From NCBI GenBank assembly GCA_905221605.1, contig CAJNDS010002338.1:126001-183771 (forward strand): a stretch of 57,771 bases of DNA, read 5' to 3'. This DNA comes from Symbiodinium natans (lineage: Eukaryota; Sar; Dinophyceae; Suessiales; Symbiodiniaceae). The notes under the pieces were generated by a model that worked only from the letters and a program-made list of their open reading frames with translations, was not told the DNA's origin and searched no databases. The first letter of the stretch is position 1; each line of letters starts with the position of its first letter. Both the position numbers and the translations under genes were made by a program. This document shows positions 36,901 through 47,700 of the stretch, piece after piece.

Positions 36901-39900
36901 ATGGATGTTCTTGCACAAATGGCCTCTGGTCGTCGGCAGACCTCTGCAGGACATCTACGTTGCACTCGTGTGATAGGAGGCCACAGAACACTTCAAGCAT
37001 CCTCTCACATTGCAATTTGATAAAAGGTCCGTGCAGCTGCGCGACATACCGAGGAGCAAACGCCTGCGCCTGTTTGAGCGCCTTGGACCGCAGCAGTCAA
37101 AGCTGCACTGGAACGGTCAGTGATGAACATCACCCAAGCTCTGTCGAGCCATTGTTCGGGCCATGGTTCTTGCGAACATGTCATTACTCTGGACAATCGC
37201 AATGCTCCTTAACATTCCTTAACGGTGATGCCTCCCGACTCAGAATGACCTCCCCAGCCATGCTCACGTTACCAAGTCGCTGCTTTCCAAGACAACCCAC
37301 AAGGACTTTCGCTGCACAACAGGTTCTTAGGTTCCTGATGTTTTTGTTGGTTCCCAGTTGGTCTTGTTCAGTCGTCGCTGTTGCTGCTATTGCTGGCATT
37401 TTGCCTTGAGCGCTTGTGTGAACTTTGACTTCGGAAAGCGGGATCTAAGCGGCCAGCACGTCGAACGGCATCTCCACTCAGCAGACCGAACAGCTGCAAA
37501 CCTGTGAGCCGAACAGCAGTTCCGGGGTTGCGAAGCTTGGAAACTTTGGGAAATCTGGGTGTTTGGGATGGTTTGGGCTGTTTTGGCGGTTTGAACGGCT
37601 CTTAGAGTCTGAGAATCTTGGTCTGGAGCAGGGTGTTTACACGGGCCCAAGCACGGCAAGAACCCGACACGCAACATCACATCACCGTGCGCCCAAAAGA
37701 AGCTGCGCTTCCAGCACAAGTGTCCTCGCAAATCCACAGAAGCCTCAAAGGCACACCACAGCCTCTGAAAAACAAAACTCTCCGCACTTTCCCGTTTTCT
37801 TTGAGGACACTGTGGTGGGCTTGCTTTTGTCCAGATGTGTCCAGGCTCTTTGGTCCCGGGACTCCGCGACTGCATATGAAGCTTTCTCAAGTTGATCCGA
37901 TCCAGATATTTTCTTGCCAAGACCTTCTCAAGCCCAAAACCCCCAACCAAAACCACCTGTTGAAAAAAATCGCTGAAGCCGGGAAGGCCTCAAGGAGCCT
38001 AGATCAAAGTGGCTCTGCACGTCAACGTTGAGGGCAGCACTGGGAACTGCCGGGCCACACAGTGCTGCCTCGAAGAATGGAACATTCGGAGTGTTCTGAA
38101 GGATTGGCACACTGGCACAAGCACAAGACTGGGGATGCAAACACGTCCCTTCCGCATGTCTAAGGGCTGCACGAACACAGCAAAGAACACGGCCTTGCAT
38201 ATGGATCACTTGCCAGTCATGTCCAGTCATGTTCGAACTCTTGTGCTTACGTTGTGCGCCCATCGGCCTTGTTTACGACATGGCTGCAGAAACTGCTATC
38301 GAAAACGCTTGAGCTACCCAGCAAACCTAGCAACCTGTTGGTTGCCCCGACCACTTGCTGGATGCCAGAAGCTACTAGTGCATCACCTGTGGCACAACGG
38401 ACGACATATTCCGGTTGCCCTAAACTCCACGATGCACCAAAAGTTCTTATCAACATCAAGAATTGTTCACACCATGCCTCTGCGAGGCCCAATGACGCTA
38501 GAGCGGCGAACCTGCACAACTGCGACCCAAACAATGCTGAAGGCTTTTGCAGGCCTTTTGATGGTGCATGAGTTTCCTTAACCTTTGAACAACGCATGGT
38601 TCCTGCCATGGGCCATAACTGCAGCGATATCGGGATATCGGGATGTGAGGAGCCGGCACATCATCACCCAACGTCGAAAGCTGCGACGCTGAAGGCATCA
38701 TCGCAACGCTATGGAACTGCCATGGTGAATCTAGCACTACGACATGGGCACATGTTGTAGCTAAAAATCAAAGCAGCATAACCATGGGACTTTCCCTCTC
38801 CCTTGATCCCATCTCCTCAGTCTTCCCGTCCCATTCTCGAACTCACCCCAACCCCCACGACGAAAAATCACCTGATTCAGCTTCGTTTGTATCATATGCG
38901 GACCCTTTCATGACGTCTGTCCGCGGTCAGGCACGTGGCTCCCGTCAGGTTCTATGCATGCTGGCATGTCCAAACAAATCAGAATCCCGAAAAGTAAGTG
39001 TGGATGTGTGTGCGTGTGTGAGTGAGTGAGTGATTGACTTGCATTTAACATGCGTCAGATGGTGTCTGCAGCCATCAAAACGAGTGATAGCGTCAGGAAA
39101 CATACGCAACGGCACACGCAGAGTGCATGCAAGGGTGCATGCACAAGGCACGCACCTTCGATGGCCAATGCTTCTGGCTACTAAGGGCCGCAGCTTCGCA
39201 GATCAGTGGCAGCTCCTCGTTTTGCCAGTGATCTTCGGTCTCCGAACTTTGGGAGTGATGTTGAAAATCACTTTTGATGCGCCCTTTCTTCTGGGGCAAA
39301 ACCTGCACATCAGGTGGCTTCGGATCCATGTCCGGTTTCGGAGAGGATCCAACTGATGGCAACTTGCTGCTACCGCGCGTCAGGGCACATTCCCAGCATA
39401 GTACGCTGTTGTTTATAGCCATTCTACCACCATCTTATGATTTTAAGTGTTAAGAGTAAGTCAACATTGAAAATGCAACATAATGTGCTACAATAGCTAG
39501 ATGAACATCACAGCGCGACGTTGTTGCATGGTACTTTATCTCACACCGTGTATATTGTATATCGGTGTCGTGCATCATTCCGCTCGTTTGTAAACAAAAC
39601 AACACAGCCTTAGTTAAACATTGGTACAATATAGCATAGTGCAGACAGCAGTACACTCGTAGCCCACAACACATGTCAATACCCCTGCTTGATGAAAACC
39701 CTACAGTTGCCCCAAATGTAAATGGCCCTAAACTCTTTCAGCTGGGATCTACCCTCCAGGACGGCCCACACTCCACCAAGCCCACTTCCGACGACAGGTG
39801 CGCCGGAGTGCCAAGAGAGCAAATTTGAGAGGTAAAACCAAGACATGGAATTTTTCTGATTTACTTCATGATGAAACGTCATTGTTTGTGGTACCTGGCA

Positions 39901-40845
39901 ACCCAGGCTTAAGAATTGAGAAGTATCGGCGCGTGGCCATCGCCTGCTTAGAGTGCCGCTGGCAATTTACATCCTCAGCCCTTGACCCTAAAGTTTCGCA
40001 CAGATAGTGTGCTCGTTCTCTGCTACATCGCTCACAGCGCGTCTTTGCAAGCCTGGAGCTGAAACGGCATCAGAAGCGGCGGCAGTTTGATTGCTTGAGT
40101 TTCAGGGATTTTCACCCGGTTGCTTCGAAGGCCTGTGTAGGGCAGGATGACGTGTGAACAGATTTGTGAATTTTTTCTATTTCAACTTCCACTCGGGCTG
40201 CGCGTGCTAGCGAACTTTGTGGCACAGCTGACACCGAAGGCCCGGCCTGTTCCTTCTGTTCTGCCATGGCAGCGAAAGCTTCATGGCCCAATGAGCACAT
40301 GTACTCAATCACCTGTCCAGGATATGGTGAACTCCACTAAGGGTCTTTGATGATGGGGATCATAGCTTGGGGACTGTTTCAGCAGCTCTTGCCGACAAAC
40401 GGCGGGTCTCCTTTGTTTCTTTCGTTTCTGTTTTTTCTTTCCTGCTTTCTTCTGTGATTCTTTCTTTCTAATATTCTGTCTTTCCCTCTCGCGCCATTTT
40501 CGGTCTTTTCTAGCAAAAACCCTTCGCTCAGGCAAACAACGTGGGATACTCGGGATAGAATGGGAAAAAAGAAACCTTGACACACCTTAATGTCAGCTGT
40601 TGAGGATCCCGGACCCCCTACGCACCTCTCTTGTAAGAAGTAGTGGGATGCTCCCTGCAGCACTAAAGGGCCCTCCCCTGCAAACCAAGGAGGCACCAAG
40701 CCCACAGGAGCGTCATCGAAGCGGCCCTGCCAGTCCTTCAAGGAAGGAACTCAATTGGAATCTGAGAATGATACCGGCAGCAACCATAAGGATATCAAAT
40801 TTCTACTGGGAGGAATAACAGAAGCGCTGGCAGCACCTCGGGGCT
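33970..40845. other. no gene recognised
   Basis: Competing short frames on both strands. The longest (38009-38581, plus, 190 codons; 37387-37956, minus, 189 codons; 35903-36421, minus, 172 codons) have no recognisable domain and overlap frames on the opposite strand. A short AATTCGA-type repeat lies at 36580-36640 and a (TG)n/(GA) patch at 38996-39035. Confidence 0.4.
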
Positions 40846-40847
40846 GC

Positions 40848-41095
40848 AAGCGAGTGAGAGAGTGAGAGAGTGAGAGAGTGAGAGGGTGAGAGGGTGACAG
40901 AGTGAGAGGGAGGGAGAGGGAGGGAGAGGGAGGGAGAGGGAGGGAGAGGGAGGGAGAGGGAGGGAGAGCGGGAGGGTGGGTGGGTGGGAGGGAGGGAGAG
41001 AGAGGGAGACAGAGGGAGACAGAGACGGAGACAGAGACGGAGACAGAGACGGAAACAGAGACGGAGGCAAACACGGAGGCAAAGAGAGGAGAAAG
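40848..41095. repeat. purine-strand minisatellite (GAGAGAGT, GAGGGAGA, GGAGACAGAGAC)
   Basis: Three successive repeat types on one strand: GTGAGAGA units (about 40852-40905), GGGAGGGAGA units (about 40905-40970) and 12-bp GAGACAGAGACG units (about 41000-41065), with a TGGG patch between. Ser/Leu/Pro frames on the minus strand and Arg/Glu/Gly frames on the plus strand are artefacts. Confidence 0.9.
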
Positions 41096-41099
41096 AGAC

Positions 41100-42235
41100 G
41101 TTGGCTTCTATTTTCAGAGGTCCCTCACTGGGTGAGGCAGAGTGGGATCAAGCGTTCATTCAAGCCTTTCTAATTTCGGGACACAGCTGTTCCCATCATT
41201 TTGAACGGGCCCGACCTTTCTAGTCATTTGCAGAAGAGCCTAGCTTGAAACGTTCCTGAGGCCCTGAACGAGCAGCTCCTTAACCCCAGCTGGCCCAAAA
41301 CCCGGAAATACCCGCACTTCCACTTTGCGTTTCTATAGGTGAACTGTAGAAAGACTGATCACTGCATCTATTCCCAGGTACATTGTCTGCTCTTAAAACC
41401 CTCCCCCCCCCCCAAATCCGCCCTGTTGTCTCCACCCTGTTGATCCGAAACCCCAAGCCTCCGTGCACTCCACTCTGACAGCCGCCGCAATGCATTCTCC
41501 CCAGGGCCTTGGCACAGCGTCTTTTGCAAGCCCAACAGCCCCTTAAGTCATGGAGTGGGCCTTGACATATGTCATCAATCTGACTAGTGTTCTGTTCTGA
41601 ATGGTACGATTCTAAAGACACCATGGTATCCCAGTGTTTTCTGAGCATCATTGACGGTCTGGCTTGGTGCTCATGACTCCAGTTCATACTCCTGCCCTGT
41701 TTCGAAGGATTTGGGACGGGACTTTGGCTTATCAGCTCAGCGCCGGGCCCGGAAAGCATGCCTGGCAGCACCACGCTTCTGCAGTGTCTTTTCCACAGTC
41801 TCTCTCTATTATGCGTAGGCCCCAAACTGTGAGAAAATCATGGGGACACGAAAGAGTAATGGTCCAAGAGCCATGGTCCAAGAACACGTCCAGAATAGGC
41901 CGAGACCAATCCAAGCACTTTCCGACAGGCACTCGAGGAGCATTTTCGCAAGACCAGATGTCCAAAAGCGATGACAATTTCGCTTTTTGCAATGCCGGAC
42001 ATCTAAAAGCGAGAACAGTTTCACATTTTTCGCATTCAAGGAAGCCGATTTAAATTGAGCGGCGCCATATTGCAAATTAATAGGAAGCAACTGAAAGAAG
42101 AATAAACTTCCAAACCACGTGGATAAGTGGGAGTTGCTGGTTGTGGTGGCATCATTTGTTGCCAAACTGTGGAAGATCTGGCAACCCATTCCCATTCGGG
42201 GGGGGGGGGGGGGGGGGGGCCTATATGTTCCTATG
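41100..42235. other. intergenic or 3' flank of the EF-hand gene, no gene seen
   Basis: A 181-codon minus-strand frame (41280-41825) has no recognised domain. A poly-G run of 19 bases lies at 42199-42219 just beyond the stop codon of the EF-hand frame. I find no clear downstream exon. Confidence 0.35.
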
Positions 42236-42237
42236 AC

Positions 42238-42812
42238 CTAGAATACGGTCATATGCTGCAAAGTACTGCTACAGTACCGTCCTTCAATCCCTACCGGAAG
42301 TCCGACAGTGCAGTTTCTGCCTCCATCCTCAGTCGGCTCCACACCGGCAAGCACATCTTTCCAGCTACCATCCGTAAAGGCTGCATACATGTCGTACTCC
42401 ATGGCCGGTGCAGGCGCGCCCGAGTCTTCATATTCCTCATAGTCATCGTCAGAGGCATTGAACATGTGCATGTGGGCTTTGTAGCCATCACCCAAGGGTG
42501 CATCTGGAATAGAGATCATGTCGATGGTCTGAGGGAGTGGGTCAGCATCGAAATGTCCCGGATCGTTGATGCGTGTCGTCATTTCGCGGACGAAGTCATT
42601 CCAGGTGATCTCGCCGGTGCCGCTCACATCCCACTCGTTGAAAGTTGCGACCAAGTCGGGACCATCATCTCCAGGTGGGAAGCCACATGCGTTCGTCAAG
42701 TCCCAGAGACCTGGAATGTCCAGGTTCGGTGCGCAGCTGGACAGCGACCCATAGTACAAGAAGGCATTTCCCATGGCCTTGGGCGTACGTTTACAGAAGA
42801 ATGTGGCAGGTG
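42238..42812 (-). CDS. EF-hand protein, last visible exon
   Basis: The exon follows a GT-AG intron (42813-43006) whose acceptor CACAG precedes CACCTGCC. The frame then runs uninterrupted to a TAG at 42238. The translation contains a canonical EF-hand: helix FNEW, loop DVSGTGEITWND (D1, S3, T5, E7, I8, T9, D12 in place of the commoner E12), then helix FVREM. A region with DPLPQTIDM follows, then a very acidic ASDDDYEEYEDS stretch and a Cys-poor tail. This is consistent with one calcium-binding site and an acidic C-terminal region. A possible donor (CCG|GTAGGG near 42292) means the true end could be another exon. Confidence 0.75.
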
Positions 42813-43006
42813 CTGTGCGAACACGAGGATTGTTCAAAATCATTGCAATGGACACTTGCAACATCTTGCAACTATGCAAGATTCTGGGAAACCAAACTCA
42901 AGGCCGCAAGAGGGAATATGACCAATGTTCACCATGATGATTCGACGATGGTGTACAGGTGTACGGGAACTTTATATGGAGCAAGAGTCCTGCTGGTCCT
43001 CCTCAC

Positions 43007-43079
43007 CGGGAACGATGTTGTCACCCTTGTCCCGTCGAAGCTTGCACAGTTTGTTGAAGGTGGTGGTGAACTTGAGAAC
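43007..43079 (-). CDS. EF-hand protein, internal exon
   Basis: A 73-nt exon bounded by acceptor CTGAG|GTTCTC and donor CCCG|GTGAGG. It encodes a Lys/Arg-rich helix-like segment (KFTTTFNKLCKLRRDKGDN). It starts in phase 0 and ends in phase 1, and the next exon supplies the two missing bases, so the join is frame-consistent. The upstream exon ends GGAG|GTTGGT, so the direct repeat GAGGTT marks both intron edges. Confidence 0.6.
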
Positions 43080-43223
43080 CTCAGTGGTCAGCATGTGCAT
43101 GTTTCATCTTGTGTGCGAGGGGAGGCTGGGGGTGGGACAGCCGTGTGTTGGGAGAGGGAGCGAAGTTCCAAGCCCCGGGACGGCATCCTCCTTGGTTTGT
43201 GGCGGCGCTATGCTGAGACCAAC

Positions 43224-43277
43224 CTCCTGGCCGGCGAAGCGCTCGCAGCGGCGATTGGCCAGCCGCAGGAGTGTGTC
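43224..43277 (-). CDS. EF-hand protein, upstream exon
   Basis: An 18-codon segment (DTLLRLANRRCERFAGQE) between acceptor GAGAG|GACACA and donor CAGGAG|GTTGGT, in phase 0 at both ends. It joins the next exon to give a continuous soluble-protein-like sequence. The acceptor may be two bases further upstream. Exons between here and the annexin exon ending at 44610 were not identified, so whether this is the C-terminal part of the annexin protein or a separate gene is open. Confidence 0.5.
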
Positions 43278-44609
43278 CTCTCAAAGGCAACGTTGGGTGT
43301 AATCACCCACAAACTGATAATCATACTATTATCATGGTGACCCAATGTCTTCCCTGCGTCCTAAAACCCCCAATAGCCTCTCGAATTCATCCGCATTCGC
43401 CCACTGCCAAGTTGGGCAAGAACCCACCACTGGCTGAGTTCAGTCATTTGCGACTCCCTCCGGCTATGTTTTGCCGTAACCTATGTAAACATTAATCGCA
43501 TGTAACCGTGCTGCGTTACAGATTGCAAGGAATCGGTTGCGGCTTGAGTTTGGGGGTCGATGCGACCGGCCGTGCCGCTAGGTCCAACATATGAGCGACC
43601 GTCAAAAACTCTGTACGTCCTCTTCTCGTGCGTTGAACACGGAAGTTTTGCGTGAGCGTTGTGGGAAGAAGGGCCACCGCAAGAAAGCCAGCTGGACGCT
43701 CAAAAGGAGCCGAAGGCAGCTGAAGCTAGAGGCAGAAGCCACTTGCTCATATTCGTACTCTCCTGAAGGTAGAAAAGGAACCTGGAGCGCCTGGAAGCGC
43801 AAGCTCATTTCAAGTGAATTTCTTTAGCTTCTTCTCCAGGTATCTCTCATTGCCTTCCTGTGAGTTTGCCGGACGGAATCCATTGCCCGTTGTGACCCCC
43901 CCCCCCCCCCCCCCCGCCACTAAAAGAAAGGAGCCCGTAAAACTCGCTTTGCTCCTCACCACCGTGTAATTGTGTGATTTTGTTCTTTGTTTGAGGCTTG
44001 TCCCTTATCCTCGTTTTCCCATGTCCTTGATGCTTATGCGGTATGCGTTAGGTCAGGCCGGAAGCTTCAGTTCATCTGGTGAACGAAATCTTGCACTTGG
44101 GAATACCGCTAAACACAGTCATGCAGGACTCATCTAAACACTGCAGGAAAGTGTTGCCCGTATCCTCACCAATACTGCCCTAAAGGACCTAACTTCGCCT
44201 AAGCCACTTCAAGAAAGAGATTACATTTTCCTCGACATAGGGGGCGTTCAACTCTAGGATTCGTTTTGCAAGCAAAGCGCATGGTCTGCGCGGAAGGCTC
44301 TACACTCTACGAGTTCCACTGCATCACAGTCTTGACCCGTCTTTGTCGATTACCAGCGGTATCTACAAAGCGTTTTGCCCCTGCAAACCTCTGTTTGCCG
44401 TCTAGTTCACGGTAGCTCACAGCCATGTATGTCCTCACAGGGAACCTTGGACACTATTGCTGTGCAGTTGGCCGGCTTTGGAAGCTCACTGAACAACGTT
44501 CACAGTGTAAGGCACTATGAAGTTTTTCCTCACAGGAACGTGGTTCTCATTGTACAGGGAGCCACCCAACAAATTCATCGTATATGGTGAGATCGATCGA
44601 GCAATATAC

Positions 44610-44710
44610 CTCAGCAAAGCCGCAACTTCCTTGTAGTCGCTGTCGCCGCACTCACTGGCAATCCAGCCCGGCAGTTCACCAGCGCCCAACTCCTGGAAAT
44701 GCGCTCTGAC
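44610..44710 (-). CDS. annexin exon: GLGTAD repeat, second half
   Basis: 101 nt after acceptor GGGCAG|GTCAGA. It reads VRAHFQELGAGELPGWI and SECGDSDYKEVAALL. It ends CTGAG|GTATAT in phase 2. The next exon was not found, so the C-terminus is undefined here. Confidence 0.8.
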
Positions 44711-47700
44711 CTGCCCAGGGTTAGGGCTCAAGGTGCCTTTGTTGCTTCGAAGTATACTGAGCTCTAGTAAAGCCAGATCTTACGCTGGTTTTCCAAGATG
44801 AGGGATGTTTCTGAAGGAAGGATCCCAGGTAGGCTGTCAGACCCTGTACTCTTTTTTGTACGTCTCTATAGTAGATGAGCCTGAGAATGCTCCGCTCCTA
44901 CAAGGATGCAACAATATGAAGCTAAATGCAGCCAACCCCTCCCCCCCCCCCCTCCCCCCGGCACCCACACAAAAAAACAAACAAAGAATTCACACCTCGT
45001 TCATGCGCTCTTTCGCGATGCACATCCAGTTGATCAAGAGGTTGTCAGCGGTTCCCAAGCCCTTCATAGAGGACAGGATAGCTTCGGCCCAGACCTCCAC
45101 TGCCACGAAACATGAACCTAAAGGCCATTCGGGCCATTCGGGGGGGGGGGGGGTGGAGGACATTCCCCGGATGAGGAAAAGGAAGAAAGGTTCGGGCAAC
45201 TAGGCCTCAAAGGCAAACGGCAAGGGCCGCCCGCCTTCGAGCCTTTTGCTCCCCGGCCAGCTACCGGTTTTTCACAAGACGGAAAAAAGGTTCTCAGACA
45301 ATTGGGGCTAAAAATTACCAACTCATAATTTCTCGGGCCCAGTGAAACTTTTGGTGGTTCACGCTCCTTTGACAAGTGCCAAGACAGAAATTCGTGTTTT
45401 GCCAATTGAAATCCATTGAGTTTATGGTTGGCTCTCCGCCTTTCTGTCGGCCTCTTCCAGCCATCCCAGCCGACCTCTCAGGATGCTGAGCGGAATGCTT
45501 TTCGGAATTTCCTGAGCTACGGGGCACCCCTGCAGCGCCTCATCAATCGCACCTTTTTAATATCTTGCGGCCACGCAAGCGCTTAAGCGACATTATGTTG
45601 AACTCCATTCTCTGGCCCGCCCCTCCCCCAAAGCGAGCATCATCGACACATTCATGGCTTTGGATGATGTGTGCGCCCGGCGCATCATGGACCCCATCGT
45701 TTCTCTCTCGTGGCTCTTGGGCTCTCAACTGCGCCAGGCTGATGGTCCTATGATGCTCACTTGCGCGGAGAGGGGGGGTGGGGTGGGTACCTGGGAGGCG
45801 GCCCGTGAAAACATCTCGTACATGTTGGATAAAGGTTCTGTGTTGCCAAAAGAACAAGCTGGGGCTGACAACAATGCAGAAATCGCCCGCGGTCGCAGCA
45901 TCACGTGACACTTGCGGGCGGTGTGGGGTTCAAAGCTGAAATTGGAGAAAACTGAGAGGAGGGTTTCTGGCTCCCCGGGGTCAAGGCCTTGCGAACTTGC
46001 GCCAGTACGGCGGGGAGAAAGGGGGGGAACAACGCGTGGGGGGGGGGGGGGGAACAGCCGGGGGGGGAGGGGGTCGGGATCACCGGGTTGGATGGATCCG
46101 CCGACCCTACAGACTCTAAACCCTAAACCTTGCTCTTCTTGCACTTCGCGCTGGCTGTTGGTAGAGATATGAACCTAAACAAATATTATACTGTACACGC
46201 TTTCCCAGTGATCCAGGGGGAATTGCAGTTTTCCAGCTTCTCTTGAAACTGCTTCCTCGGCTTCTTTCTTCATGTCTGCACTTTTTCCCACGCAGTATTT
46301 GCTGTGCTTCGCAAGTTTTCCAGTTGTTCTTCGCTGGTTTCAGCCAGTGTGTGGCGTGCGCGAGGCGAGAGCTGCGTGGGAAAACCCGTCGTTAAGCCCT
46401 ACACCCTAAGCCCTAAAAGCGCCAACTCACGTAACTCCCGGACGCCGAACCTTGGGAGGCGGCTTCACCAGTGCGAGCAGAGCTTGCTTGTAGTCACCGC
46501 TCGTGTCGCCTGCAATGGCCTCGTAGATGTCTCCGCCATTCTTGATCTCCCTGTTTAAGGGCGTCTAGGAGTACAGGAATGAAGATGATGGTCCGTAGCT
46601 TGTATGCAATGTGACTACAAACACAGACCCTGGTAGTTCAGGACGGTTGACGGGTACTTGCTGAAAATTCCGAACCTGTATTTCTCCACCAAATCACGAC
46701 GCTGTCGTTCCGACAGATGCACCAGCAGGGTGATGAGTCCCGTATCATCCGTGCCCCAGCCAACAATGCAATCCCGGACCGCGCATGCAAGACGCTCTGA
46801 GGGCGACCTGGAGGTTTCTTGCATTTTTCAGACACTTGACGTCAGGTATGTGACAGCGCAACGCCACAAAGATCAGAAAATGCCATAGAAGCCACAAACA
46901 GGATATCAAACACCTGCAGATATCCGCCTCATCAGTCCAAGCATTGCAGCTCGGAAATTGGGCGTCATAAAGATACCTGAAGGGACAATGACCCTGCCAT
47001 GAGGTTCATAATGAAGGTTCCCTGTTTGGTTTCGATGCGTAAGCCCAAGATCGCTGTGCAAGCCCAATACTCAGGAGAATGGAGGGCGAACAAGGGGTTT
47101 ACCACCAGAAAGTGAGTACAAGGCACTTGTGCCCCAATCCCAGGTTTCGTCATCGATTCTGGCGTAGAGGTCTTCTCCATACCTGCGAGAACAAGGGCCC
47201 AAACGCCCACACAAGCACCAACATCATATTGAGGAGGATATGGGGATCATGTTGGCAACGACTTAGGTCTTTGTGCCGGTTTTTCAGCCAGATCCGAAAA
47301 AAAACACAACATTTCTCCCAAGGAGGACGCAGCCACTTCTCTTCGAACTTGGCCTTGAGGGTTTCAATCTGTTGGGGTGTCTTGCCCGCAAGGATTTGGA
47401 TGATTGCCTGATCCAAGCACAAGCAGACGCTGCTGCCCTACGATATGACCTACCATATGGTCTGTGACTCTTTGCCTTTTGTTGATTTTGTACACTGCAT
47501 TGTCGTTGTATGCATAGTACTGTTCACTTTGGTAACGTGTCCATGGCCTTCTCATTGGTCCCGATTCCATCCATTGCCTTCTTCAGGTTGTCACAATCCT
47601 TGTCGTAGTCCACGGAGGCCTTACGGTGGATTCAGGCTTTTGTTTCGTTCTCTTGACGTGAAGGCTTGTCGTGGAACCCTAGCCTTGGGGTGGGTGCACT

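Noticed and set aside
38009-38609. Overlapping long frames on both strands (190 and 120 codons)
   Set aside because: Openness in several frames at once points to low stop density and not to coding; no motif in any frame.
43591-43827. Plus-strand 78-codon Lys/Arg/Ser-rich frame
   Set aside because: Basic composition is suggestive, but there is no domain and it is antisense within the EF-hand/annexin interval.
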